From CAWKAO01 sp963847665 (GTDB taxonomy: Bacteria > Actinomycetota > Humimicrobiia > Humimicrobiales > Humimicrobiaceae): DNA of 64,000 bases. This document shows positions 17,540 to 26,152 of this stretch, piece after piece. The notes under the pieces were generated by a model. The model made no database searches. It was not told where the DNA came from and worked only from the letters and a program-made list of their open reading frames with translations. Location: positions 149,529 to 213,528 of the forward strand of contig CAWKAO010000001.1 in the NCBI GenBank assembly GCA_963847665.1, given 5' to 3'. The first letter of the stretch is position 1. The number at the start of each line of letters is the position of its first letter. Position numbers and translations under genes: made by a program.

Positions 17540-18190
17540 TTATAGAAAAGAGGGTCTATTATAACCGGGAAAATAAAACTTGAGATTGCAATAAAAATAA
17601 TAAAAATACCTGCAGTGATAGCCCACCAGTATTTGGATGTATATATCAAGCAAAATATAAATGAGAGTCAGTGCTGCAGTATTTATTACAAGTGAAATAG
17701 CCCTGTCTTTCAGTATGTCCAAAAACCAGGCGCTCAATGTCTGATTGGAAAGCCCAAAGTTATGATCTATTATAAAACCCCTGTAATACTGAAGAGGCAG
17801 TAGTATAAGAAACAATACGATATTAAAAACAGCAAATATCGCAACAGCTGTAAAAATAGGTATCCTGTTAATGAATAAGGAACTTCGCCAGAAGATCAAT
17901 AAAACAGCACCAAAAAAAATCCAGGTCAGAAACCGTTCTGCTATTGATAATAACAAAACTGTTCTGTTGTATTGCGCAGATATTTCCAGGAAAGACCTTT
18001 CGAAATATTTATTTGCTGCATCATCCTGAGGCGGCTTTATCTGCATTGCGGCCACAAGCAAAATTATAAGCATTATTATACTTAACACAGCTATGGCTAT
18101 AGAAACATTTATTGCCCATCCCGATCCAAACAAATGCATTTTTTTATCTTTTGTTTTTTTTAAATACTTTGAATCTTTTTTATTATACAT
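17540..18190 (-). pseudogene. M48 (Ste24-like) protease, N-terminal membrane part
   Basis: This frame encodes the first half of a Ste24-type protease: three or four membrane segments and the FIIDHNFGLSNQTLSAWFLD motif that precedes the catalytic domain in this family. After LLDIY (near 17635) the frame is wrong. One extra base there shifts from SKYWWAITAGIF into nonsense ending at 17540. A second shift near 17492-17497 (CATAAGCTTTG) is needed to reach the zinc-binding part. Two independent indels in one gene suggest either decay or poor consensus sequence. Confidence 0.82.
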
Positions 18191-18297
18191 CCTAATAGTT
18201 GATTTTTTGTTTTTTATTCACCAAATCCTACTGATATATAATAACAGTACGCAGAAAAAAACTAAAAATAAGGTAAAAAATAATTATACATATATTA

Positions 18298-18326
18298 TTG
18301 ACAAATGATACTATTATAGTATCATT
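18298..18326 (+). promoter_or_regulatory. Promoter with overlapping operator for rrf2 gene
   Basis: TTGACA (18298-18303) and TATCAT (18320-18325) are 16 bases apart. A palindrome with perfect 9-base arms, AATGATACT (18304-18312) and AGTATCATT (18318-18326), fills the spacer and covers the -10 box. This is the ideal position for repression, most simply by the Rrf2 protein encoded next. Confidence 0.75.
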
Positions 18327-18416
18327 AAGAATATGTATGGATACGACCTGAAAAATAATAAGATCATTGATTCGGTTTGATCAAAAAAACTAATTCTGGT
18401 TGGAAGGAGGATAGAA

Positions 18417-18836
18417 TTGAAGCTTATAACAAGGGATATTGATTATGCGGTAAGGGCGCTTATCTTTATCGGAAATAACAATAAAGATAATTCTGACTCT
18501 ACTGCTGTTTCGATATCTGAGATCGTAGAAAAACTTGATGTCCCTAAACCTTTTATGAGAAAGATCCTCCAGGTGTTAAGCAGCAATGGGATATTGACTT
18601 CCCATAAAGGGAATAAAGGAGGTTTTAATCTTGCATTGAAACCAGAAGAAGTCTTTTTATATGATATTGTTGAGATATTTCAGGGCAAGTTCAGCCTTAA
18701 TGATTGTTTATTTAAAAAAAATATTTGTCCTGACAGGAGCAGGTGCCTGCTTAAAAAAAAGATAGACTCTATCCAGGAGCAGGTTGAGGATGAATTAAAA
18801 AAAATAAGTCTTAAAAGTTTAATGGAAGGAGAATAA
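18417..18836 (+). CDS. Rrf2 family Fe-S type transcriptional regulator
   Basis: This 139-residue protein has a winged helix (ISEIVEKLDVPKPFMRKILQVL, then the HKGNKGGF wing) and three cysteines (Cys97, Cys104, Cys110). In IscR/NsrR relatives such cysteines bind a 2Fe-2S or 4Fe-4S cluster that senses iron-sulfur status, NO or redox state. The TTG start follows GGAAGGAGG. It is separated by one base from the ferredoxin-like gene, so the two form an operon. A palindrome over its own promoter (18304-18326) suggests autoregulation. Confidence 0.88.
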   Translation: MKLITRDIDYAVRALIFIGNNNKDNSDSTAVSISEIVEKLDVPKPFMRKILQVLSSNGILTSHKGNKGGFNLALKPEEVFLYDIVEIFQGKFSLNDCLFKKNICPDRSRCLLKKKIDSIQEQVEDELKKISLKSLMEGE

Positions 18837-18837
18837 G

Positions 18838-19767
18838 ATGGGTATAAGAAATATTATAGAAATAGATGAAGATAAATGTACTGGATGCGGGCAGTGTATC
18901 CCGAATTGCCCTGAAGGAGCCCTTCAGGTCATTGATGATAAAGCAAGATTGATAAGCGATCTATTTTGCGATGGACTTGGCGCATGCATCGGGGAATGTC
19001 CTGAAGGAGCCATTAATATAATAGAAAGGGAGGCCCAGCCATATGATGAAGAAAAAGTCATGGAAAATATAGTAAAACAGGGGGAAAACGTTATAATCGC
19101 ACATCTGGAACATCTGAAGCATCATAATGAGACTGTTCTTCTTGAAGAAGCAGAAAAATATCTTGAAAAACATAATATAAAAATAACTGTAAAAACAGGT
19201 CTAGACCACAGTGAATGTGATCATTCCGGTGACCTGCCATGCGGTTGTCCCGGTTCAGCAGTAATGGATCTCAGGGAAGAAGAGAGCAGGTCGAGTATCA
19301 ATAAAACTGAAAGCGGGAAGACATTAAAAGAAGATCCAAAAGCAGCAAAGATACAGGAGCTCTTAAATCAGCTGACCGAGCGCAGATCAAGTCTGAAGCA
19401 ATGGCCGGTGCAGATAATGCTTGTCCCGCCTAATGCACCCTATTTTGAAGGAGCTGACATTTTAATAGCTGCTGATTGTGTACCATTTGCATACCCTGGT
19501 TTTCATGAAGACCTTCTGGAGGGAAAAATACTCCTTGTAGGCTGTCCCAAACTTGACGACAGTGAGATATATGTAAAGAAGATAACAGAGATATTAAAAT
19601 TAAATGATATAAGATCTATAACTGTGGCGCATATGGAGGTACCGTGCTGTTCGGGTATGCTCAGAATTGTTAAGCAGGCTATAACTTCTTCAGCAAAACA
19701 AATTCCATTTGACTCTATAGAAATAGGCATCAAGGGTGACATATTATCAAGAAATAAAGTAGCCTAG
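18838..19767 (+). CDS. Two-cluster ferredoxin-like protein, Rrf2-linked
   Basis: This 309-residue protein begins with two 4Fe-4S-type motifs: Cys14-17-20-24 (CTGCGQCIPNC) and a variant Cys44-50-54 set (CDGLGACIGEC). A linker follows with further His and Cys residues (HSECDHSGDLPCGCPG). The C-terminal domain contains ILIAADCVPFAYPG and EVPCCSG. It looks like a redox or Fe-S handling protein that electron carriers could feed, located in the cytoplasm. Co-transcription with an Rrf2 regulator matches a conserved pairing in anaerobes. No substrate is known, and the C-terminal cysteine cluster could hold a further metal site. Confidence 0.8.
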   Translation: MGIRNIIEIDEDKCTGCGQCIPNCPEGALQVIDDKARLISDLFCDGLGACIGECPEGAINIIEREAQPYDEEKVMENIVKQGENVIIAHLEHLKHHNETVLLEEAEKYLEKHNIKITVKTGLDHSECDHSGDLPCGCPGSAVMDLREEESRSSINKTESGKTLKEDPKAAKIQELLNQLTERRSSLKQWPVQIMLVPPNAPYFEGADILIAADCVPFAYPGFHEDLLEGKILLVGCPKLDDSEIYVKKITEILKLNDIRSITVAHMEVPCCSGMLRIVKQAITSSAKQIPFDSIEIGIKGDILSRNKVA

Positions 19768-19815
19768 TAACCTGAACTTTATTATTGGGGGATAGGTGTA
19801 TCAATTTCCAGATGC

Positions 19816-19853
19816 ATTAAAAAATGAGGTTATGCCTCCTTATTATTTTTAAT
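19816..19853. terminator. Probable terminator after ferredoxin-like gene
   Basis: An imperfect hairpin (ATTAAAAAATGAGG pairing with CCTCCTTATTATTTTTAAT, with a small bulge and a 5-base loop) has an A-rich left and T-rich right flank. It lies 50 bases after the ferredoxin-like gene. The rest of the gap (19768-20040) is AT-rich and shows nothing else. Confidence 0.45.
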
Positions 19854-20040
19854 AGTCAAATATTTTTGTTGTGTTTCTATACAGTTTTTCGATTTTAGTT
19901 TTAAAAATTTTTAATTTAAACACTTTATATGATATCCTTATTTTATAATAAATCACATCATTAATAAAAATTCAATAGACCTTGAGGATCAAATAAATTC
20001 TTTAAAACTTTTAAAAATAATTTTGAAAGAGGGATTTAAA

Positions 20041-21138
20041 ATGGATAAACCAAGATTTGCAGTCATTGGCGCTGGACATGGCGGAAAGGCCATGGCGGCG
20101 CATCTTGCAATAAAAGGATTTTCTGTAAAGCTATATAACAGGACACTTAGTAAGATAGAACCTATTATCAAGATGCATGGGATCGAGGTCGAAGGAGAAG
20201 TAACAGGTTTCGGAAAAATAGAAATTGCTACTGATAATATAGGCGATGTAGTAAAGGGATCAGACGTAATCATGGTCTGTGTTCCAGCTTTCGCACATGC
20301 ATCTATTGCTGAAAGGTGCGCCCCTTATCTTGAAGATGGACAGATAGTGATGTTGAACCCTGGAAGGACGTGCGGCGCTCTTGAGTTTATAAACATTCTG
20401 AGGGAGAGAGGCAATAAAAAGGACTTGATGATTGCAGAGGCCCAGACTTTTATATATGCCAGCAGGGGAATGGGACCTGCATCTGTGAAGATATTCAGGA
20501 CAAAACAGGCAATACCAGTCGCAGTTATACCTGCTGTTAAGACCGAGGAGGCACTTGATAAGATAAACCAGGCTTACCCAGAGTTTATTTCTGCGACCAG
20601 TGTTATCGAGACAAGTTTCAATAACATCGGTGCGGTCTTTCATCCTGCTATTACTATTCTCAATGCCAGCAGGATAGAATCTACCATGGGTAACTTCCAG
20701 TTCTATATTGAAGGCGTAACTTCTTCTGTCGCCAGAGTACTTGAAATAGTAGACAATGAGAGAGTGGAAGTCGCAAATAAGCTTAGATGCAAGAATATCC
20801 TTACAGCTCTGGACTGGCTGACAATGGCATATAATGTCGTAGAGGACAATCTGTTTGACGGGATACACAGTAACCCCGGTTATTACGGGATAATGGCTCC
20901 CAAGACTTCCAATGTCCGTTATATAACTGAAGATGTGCCTATGAGCCTTGTACCTATTTCTGAGATAGGGCGGGTCTTTGGAGTAGATACTCCTGTTACT
21001 GACTCACTGATACATCTTGCGAATGTGATTTTCAGGAAGGATTTTAGAAAGTCCGGAAGAAATATCACAAATCTTCGTCTGGAAAACCTGACAATCGATG
21101 AAATAAGAAATCTGTTTATTGAAGGCAAGATAAAGTGA
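20041..21138 (+). CDS. Opine (octopine/nopaline) dehydrogenase family protein
   Basis: This 365-residue protein has an N-terminal NAD(P)-binding fold (FAVIGAGHGGKAMAAHLAIKG, residues about 6-26) like glycerol-3-phosphate dehydrogenase. The C-terminal helical domain contains the NNIGAVFHPA motif typical of octopine/nopaline dehydrogenases. These join an amino acid to a 2-oxo acid with NAD(P)H, or run the reverse. I choose ATG 20041 with an AGAGGG SD over an upstream in-frame start at 20023. It is 80 bases before a B12-binding mutase-like gene on the same strand, an unusual pairing that may mark one pathway. Confidence 0.85.
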   Translation: MDKPRFAVIGAGHGGKAMAAHLAIKGFSVKLYNRTLSKIEPIIKMHGIEVEGEVTGFGKIEIATDNIGDVVKGSDVIMVCVPAFAHASIAERCAPYLEDGQIVMLNPGRTCGALEFINILRERGNKKDLMIAEAQTFIYASRGMGPASVKIFRTKQAIPVAVIPAVKTEEALDKINQAYPEFISATSVIETSFNNIGAVFHPAITILNASRIESTMGNFQFYIEGVTSSVARVLEIVDNERVEVANKLRCKNILTALDWLTMAYNVVEDNLFDGIHSNPGYYGIMAPKTSNVRYITEDVPMSLVPISEIGRVFGVDTPVTDSLIHLANVIFRKDFRKSGRNITNLRLENLTIDEIRNLFIEGKIK

Positions 21139-21218
21139 TCATTTTTTAGCTTTTTTATAAGAAAAATGAAAATGTCCTGATGTATTATATCTAAAGAGAC
21201 CGAACCCTGGAGGTTTGT

Positions 21219-22850
21219 ATGAAAAAGATCCTTGGAGCCGCGATCGGCAGCTGTGTGCACGTTGCCGGGGTGATGAATTTTTTAAACATCAGCAGGTTTT
21301 TTGGATTTGAAACACGATTTATCGGTTCTGCAATAGATATATCTGATCTGAAAAAAGAAATCGAGAAAAATAGACCTGACATTGTCGGTATAAGTTACAG
21401 ACTTACTCCTGAAAGTGCAGTAAAACTTTTCAGGGAATTTAAAAGGTCTGTTGCTGATGAATATAAAAATATATCTTTTATTCTTGGGACCACCGGTTCA
21501 GTAGCTGACCTGCTTGAGAACAGAGGACTTTTAGATATTTTTGACAAGGTCTTTACCGGTGGGGAAAGCAGGGAAGAGATCGCAGAATACCTTCAGGTAA
21601 AAAAAATAGACGGTTTAAAGGATAAAATTCCTCCCCAGGAGCTCATCAAAAGAATCGCTTACAGTAAACCTTATCCTTTATTGAGGCACCACTTTGGAAG
21701 GCCAACTGTAAAAGAGACTGTGGAGGGGATAAAGAAAATAGCAGAAAGCATGCTTATAGATGTGGTCTCGCTTGGCCCGGACCAGAATGCTCAGGAGTTT
21801 TTCTTTAAACCTGAAAAAATGGACAGGATGCAGGATGGAGCAGGTGGTGTGCCGGTTAGAAGCGCTGCAGACCTAAAGATCCTTTTTGATGCTACAAGGA
21901 CGGGTAATTATCCCATGATGAGATGTTATAGTGGTACGAATGATATTATAAAGTTTGCTGCTATCCTTCTTGATTCAATTCACAATGCATGGTGTGCAGT
22001 ACCATTATGCTGGTACAACGAGATCGACAATAGAAGCCATAGGAAACTGATCGACGCAATAAGGGAAAATAAGGAAGTAATGAAATGGCATGCAGAAAGA
22101 GGGGTTCCGGTCGAAGTCAACGAGTCGCATCACTGGAGCCTTAGGTATGCATCCGATGCCATAGCTGTTGCTTCTGCATATCTGGCAGCATATAATGCCA
22201 AGAAAATGGGTGTTAGGGATTATGTATCTCAGTATATGTTTAATACTCCACCAGAGACTTCTTTCACCATGGACCTTGCAAAAATGCTTGCAAAAATAGA
22301 ACTGATAGAATCTCTTCATGATGATGATTTTGTTTCAATAAGGGAGACAAGGTCAGGTCTATACAGCATGCCAGTCGACTTTAATCAGGGTAAAGGGCAG
22401 CTTGCATCATCTACTTTGCTCCAGATGCAGGTCAAGCCTTCAATAGTCCATGTCGTCGCTTACTGTGAATCCAGTTATGCTGCAAAACCTGATGATATTA
22501 TAGAAAGCTGTCAGATAGTAAAAAAAGTGATAGAGAACTGCATCGAAGGATGTCCTGATATGAGATCAGACCGCGATGTCATAAAAAGAAAAGATACTCT
22601 TCTGAGCGAAGCAGGCATGATAATAAAGGCAATAAAAGATCTTGATACCAGTCACAGGTTTGAAGACCCACTGATAGAGCCAGATATAATAGGAGCTGCA
22701 ATTCAAAAGGGTATCCTTGACGCCCCCCATCTTGAAGGTGTAAAAGGTGCTGCCGGTAAAATAAAGACGATGTTTTTTGATGGAGCAAACCTGCCGGTAG
22801 ATGATTGCGGAAATATGATATCAGAATCTGAAAGATTAAATGATCTTTAA
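21219..22850 (+). CDS. B12-binding mutase-like protein of unknown class
   Basis: This 543-residue protein begins with a B12-binding-like domain: CVHVAG at about residues 12-17, with His in the place of the cobalt ligand of DxHxxG but Cys instead of Asp. About 380 residues follow that loosely resemble the TIM barrel of glutamate mutase E: an RCYSGTNDI segment, WYNEIDNRSHRKLIDAIRENKEVMKWHAERG, and SDAIAVASAYLAAYNAKKMGVRDYV. This would be a single-chain carbon-skeleton-rearranging or methyl-handling enzyme. GGAGG lies just upstream of the ATG. The neighbouring opine-dehydrogenase-like gene suggests an amino-acid-derived substrate. The family is not recognised with certainty. Confidence 0.6.
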   Translation: MKKILGAAIGSCVHVAGVMNFLNISRFFGFETRFIGSAIDISDLKKEIEKNRPDIVGISYRLTPESAVKLFREFKRSVADEYKNISFILGTTGSVADLLENRGLLDIFDKVFTGGESREEIAEYLQVKKIDGLKDKIPPQELIKRIAYSKPYPLLRHHFGRPTVKETVEGIKKIAESMLIDVVSLGPDQNAQEFFFKPEKMDRMQDGAGGVPVRSAADLKILFDATRTGNYPMMRCYSGTNDIIKFAAILLDSIHNAWCAVPLCWYNEIDNRSHRKLIDAIRENKEVMKWHAERGVPVEVNESHHWSLRYASDAIAVASAYLAAYNAKKMGVRDYVSQYMFNTPPETSFTMDLAKMLAKIELIESLHDDDFVSIRETRSGLYSMPVDFNQGKGQLASSTLLQMQVKPSIVHVVAYCESSYAAKPDDIIESCQIVKKVIENCIEGCPDMRSDRDVIKRKDTLLSEAGMIIKAIKDLDTSHRFEDPLIEPDIIGAAIQKGILDAPHLEGVKGAAGKIKTMFFDGANLPVDDCGNMISESERLNDL

Positions 22851-22884
22851 GATCTTCTGCTCATTCTTTTTTTCTTATCAGTGC

Positions 22885-22912
22885 TTGACTTTTTATAGAC
22901 ATCAAATATATT
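22885..22912 (+). promoter_or_regulatory. Promoter for DUF2179 gene
   Basis: TTGACT (22885-22890), 16 bases, TATATT (22907-22912). It is about 50 bases upstream of the TTG start at 22962 and downstream of the B12-protein stop, so this gene has its own promoter. Confidence 0.6.
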
Positions 22913-22961
22913 TATCCGTATATCAAAAACAATATTAGCTTCGAAGAAAGAATGGTTTAAA

Positions 22962-23486
22962 TTGGAAACATTATGGTGGGTACTTGCAATATTTTTTGGA
23001 AGAATTGTTGATGTTGCGCTGGGTACAATAAGAATAAATTTTATTGTCAGGCACAAGAAGTTTTTTGCAGCTCTAGTAGGTTTTGTAGAGGTCACTATAT
23101 TTATATATGTCGTATCAAGAGTAATTCAGGACCTGAGTGGGAATTTTTTTGGTATCCTTGCCTATGGAGCAGGTTTCGCTGCAGGTACGATTGTAGGGAT
23201 GACCATATCAGATAAGCTTTCACAGGATCTCATAAGTATAAACATAATCTCAAGACAGAATAGCACCGAGATCGAAAAACTCCTGAGAGATGCGGGATTT
23301 GGTGCTACATGTTATAACGGTGTTGGAAAATATGGGGAGGTCAAAATAATAAATATCGTTTGCAGGCAAAAATTTGTCCCAAAACTGAGCAGAATAGTAT
23401 TTGAAGAGGACCCAACTGCTTTTTTAAGTACACATGTTGTAGGGACTCACAGAGGCGGGTTCTTATTTGGAAGCAAAAAAAAGTGA
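22962..23486 (+). CDS. DUF2179/UPF0316 membrane protein
   Basis: This 174-residue protein has three membrane helices (about 1-90) followed by a soluble alpha/beta domain (ISRQNSTEIEKLLRDAGFGATCYNGVGKYGEVKIINIVCRQK). This is the layout of the UPF0316/DUF5698-DUF2179 family, whose function is unknown. The start is a TTG without a strong SD, which is the weakest point of the call. A promoter is visible at 22885-22912. It ends convergently with the asparagine-synthetase homologue. Confidence 0.82.
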   Translation: METLWWVLAIFFGRIVDVALGTIRINFIVRHKKFFAALVGFVEVTIFIYVVSRVIQDLSGNFFGILAYGAGFAAGTIVGMTISDKLSQDLISINIISRQNSTEIEKLLRDAGFGATCYNGVGKYGEVKIINIVCRQKFVPKLSRIVFEEDPTAFLSTHVVGTHRGGFLFGSKKK

Positions 23487-23552
23487 CCATTATAAAAACC
23501 GATGAGTTCAGGCGAACTGAATTCCAGCAGACAATCTATTTTAATATAAGTA

Positions 23553-25109
23553 TTAATTAAAGTTTCTTGTAAAAGAAAGAAAGTCATAAAAATCTACATC
23601 AGCAAAAAATTCTCTGAATACCTTATAATAATAATATTCTTCTTTGTTTCTTAGTATAAAACCATTTTCAAGGGATTTATTATTTTCATATTCATTTTCG
23701 CTTACTTCTATATCTATTTTTTCTGTGAGTGTATTGAGTATGCCTGAACCCTCCCAGAACTTATCCTTGGGCCGCCATACTATAGAAGCAGGGAGATATT
23801 TTTCGGCTACTTTTCTTAAAATGTCCTTTGTAAGCTGTTTATCATAATTTAATTTAAGTTCCGGTGGTATCCTCAGTACATATTCCATCAATATCTCGTC
23901 AAGCATGGGCAATTTTGTATTTACACCATTTACATTTGATACCCTGTCGACTCTCTGCAGCGCTGTGTTATGAAGGCTTTTAATGGCTTTTATTAGTTCA
24001 GTTTGTATTTCCTGCTGTGATTCTAGGTCCAGAAAGTAATTATATCCCGCAAAGATCTCATCTCCTCCTTCTCCAGAAAAGATCACATCTGATTTTGAGG
24101 AAAGCTTGGACACTATCATGTTGCCAAGCGTACTCCTGACCAAAGGTGCGTCAAAAGACTCGAGAGCATATATAGTCTCCGGAATAGAAGAGAAAAGGAT
24201 GTCTCTGTTTAATTCATACTCAGCATGAATTGTACCGAGGTGTTTTGCGACAAGTCTAGCAGCTTCTAGATCAGGTGATCCCTTATAACCTACAGAAAAT
24301 GTAAAAATGTCACTGCTGAATTCCTTTAAGGCTCCTGCAATTACACTCGAGTCCAGCCCTCCGCTTAACCATGTTCCCAGTTTGACTTTTTTATTGCCGG
24401 CAGGAATGCGTTTTTCAATGGATTTGAGTAATAATTCATTGATCCTATCTGTAATGTTATCTATATTTATATCTTTTATAAGGCCTTCCGAAAGGATCCC
24501 GTCAACATAATTGTCGAAAGTCATGTCTTTAAATACTTTAGGAGTATCAAGGTTTTTAATATAGTGACCAGGTTCTAGTATGAAGATCTTCCCTCCAAGA
24601 CCTATTAGTGATTTTACTTCTGAAGCAAAATAAAGACGGTCCTTATTATTGAAAGTATAATATAGGGGTTTTCTTCCAAGGAAATCTCGTAATAAATATA
24701 CATCTTTAGCCTGATCGTAAAATACTAAAGCAAATTGTCCATTAAGTTTGCTAATAGTATTTTTATTAAAATCTGTAAGTATCAAAGACAGCCCTTTTCT
24801 TTTTAGGCTATCATATTCAGCAATACTGTAAGTATCACTGATGATCTTTGCAATATTATCGATCTTACCATCAAGAAAATGATCGGATATCTGATTGTCA
24901 TCATCATTTATTTGCCCATTTGCTGTTTCCCTTTTAGTGATACCAATAACTGTACTATATTTTTTATTACTGATTTCTATTATTTCATTAGGCTCAGAAC
25001 CTCTATAGCTGATCTTATTGAGCATAAAAACTACCTGGTCTTTTAATTTACTTTGATATAGTTCTTTTTTATTCTCTGATCTGGATATTACTCCTGCTAA
25101 TCCTGCCAA
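23553..25109 (-). CDS. Asparagine synthetase family protein lacking the glutaminase cysteine
   Basis: This 518-residue protein has the two domains of AsnB: an N-terminal Ntn glutaminase-like domain (to about 185, with RDFLGRKPLYYTF) and a C-terminal ATP-pyrophosphatase domain with the P-loop LSGGLDSS (249-254) and SGEGGDEIFAGY. AsnB enzymes start MCGI, with Cys2 as the nucleophile that releases ammonia from glutamine. Here the best start, TTG 25109 nine bases after GAGGAG, gives MAGLAGVISR, with alanine at that position. Glutamine hydrolysis should be lost, leaving ammonia-dependent amidation or another adenylation reaction. It stands alone and is divergent from mscS. Confidence 0.88.
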   Translation of the reverse strand: MAGLAGVISRSENKKELYQSKLKDQVVFMLNKISYRGSEPNEIIEISNKKYSTVIGITKRETANGQINDDDNQISDHFLDGKIDNIAKIISDTYSIAEYDSLKRKGLSLILTDFNKNTISKLNGQFALVFYDQAKDVYLLRDFLGRKPLYYTFNNKDRLYFASEVKSLIGLGGKIFILEPGHYIKNLDTPKVFKDMTFDNYVDGILSEGLIKDINIDNITDRINELLLKSIEKRIPAGNKKVKLGTWLSGGLDSSVIAGALKEFSSDIFTFSVGYKGSPDLEAARLVAKHLGTIHAEYELNRDILFSSIPETIYALESFDAPLVRSTLGNMIVSKLSSKSDVIFSGEGGDEIFAGYNYFLDLESQQEIQTELIKAIKSLHNTALQRVDRVSNVNGVNTKLPMLDEILMEYVLRIPPELKLNYDKQLTKDILRKVAEKYLPASIVWRPKDKFWEGSGILNTLTEKIDIEVSENEYENNKSLENGFILRNKEEYYYYKVFREFFADVDFYDFLSFTRNFN

Positions 25110-25279
25110 AACTATCAACTCCTCTTTGATTTTTATTAAACCTTAACATATAAACTGCATATTTTGAAATCAGCGATAGCTTTTTAACAACAATTTAAAA
25201 AATATTTTAAATATTAGTTCAAATTGTTTATGATATTTTTAGATAAGATTATTATTGATGCAAGGAGGTAGGATCATCT

Positions 25280-26152
25280 ATGGCGGATACACAAAATATC
25301 AATATTGATTCGCAAACAATAGTAGAAAGCTTCAGAAATAACTGGATTACTATTGCTGCTGTGGCTTTTGCAGTAATAGTAATAATACTGGTAATAAAAT
25401 TTATCTCAAGAAGATTAAAAAAAGTAATAGAGAAAAAAATAGGGGATGATAGGATCGAAGTAAGAAAAAGGTCTTTCACTTTTAATAGTGTTGTCTCTAA
25501 TTTAATAATCTTAGCCAGTTTTTTTGCTGGTATCCTGATAATTATGGATCAGCTTAGCATCCCTATACTTCCTATCATAACCGGTGCTGGTATACTGGGA
25601 GTGATAATAGGGCTTGGCGCCCAGAGCCTCATCAAGGATCTGATAAACGGGTCATTTATTCTATTTGAGCAGTGGTATCAGGTAAACGACATAATAACCA
25701 TAGGAGATATTACCGGGACTGTAGAAAGATTCAGCCTGAGGACGACTGTAATAAGAGATATTGAAGGTACTGTCCACTTCATACCCAATTCAGAAATAAA
25801 AACACTTGGTAACAGGACCCAGGTATGGACAAAAGCAGTCGTAAAAATAGGCGTTCATTATAAGGAAAAAATCGATAGAGTAGTTGATGTTCTTCAAGAG
25901 GTCTTTGATGAATTTATGGACGATAGAAAATATAGGAAGCTGATACTGGAACCACCTAAAATACTTGGTGACGGAGGTGTAAGCGAGCTGGGTGATTCTG
26001 CAGTTACATTTACTATAGTATGCAAGGTCAAACCACCTGAGCAGTGGACTATAGAAAGGCAGCTCAGAAAGAGAATAAAAGATAAATTTGACGAAGTAGG
26101 TATAGAAATACCCTATCCCTGCAGGAACCTATATATGAGAAATGATCAATAG
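25280..26152 (+). CDS. MscS family mechanosensitive ion channel
   Basis: This 290-residue protein has membrane helices at about 16-40, 68-90 and 95-120. It includes the pore-lining glycine/alanine-rich segment (GAGILGVIIGLGAQSLIKDLINGSFILFEQWYQVND) and a C-terminal beta-rich and alpha/beta cytoplasmic domain. It gates under membrane tension and releases solutes during hypo-osmotic shock. GGAGG about 10 bases before ATG 25280 supports the start. Its last 24 bases overlap the end of the convergent otsB gene. With MscL and two trehalose routes nearby it forms an osmotic-stress region. Confidence 0.92.
   Translation: MADTQNINIDSQTIVESFRNNWITIAAVAFAVIVIILVIKFISRRLKKVIEKKIGDDRIEVRKRSFTFNSVVSNLIILASFFAGILIIMDQLSIPILPIITGAGILGVIIGLGAQSLIKDLINGSFILFEQWYQVNDIITIGDITGTVERFSLRTTVIRDIEGTVHFIPNSEIKTLGNRTQVWTKAVVKIGVHYKEKIDRVVDVLQEVFDEFMDDRKYRKLILEPPKILGDGGVSELGDSAVTFTIVCKVKPPEQWTIERQLRKRIKDKFDEVGIEIPYPCRNLYMRNDQ

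Noticed and set aside
25110..25118. TTG at 25118 as start of the asparagine synthetase homologue
   Set aside because: It abuts GAGGAG with no spacing. TTG 25109 has proper spacing and gives the MxG start of the family.
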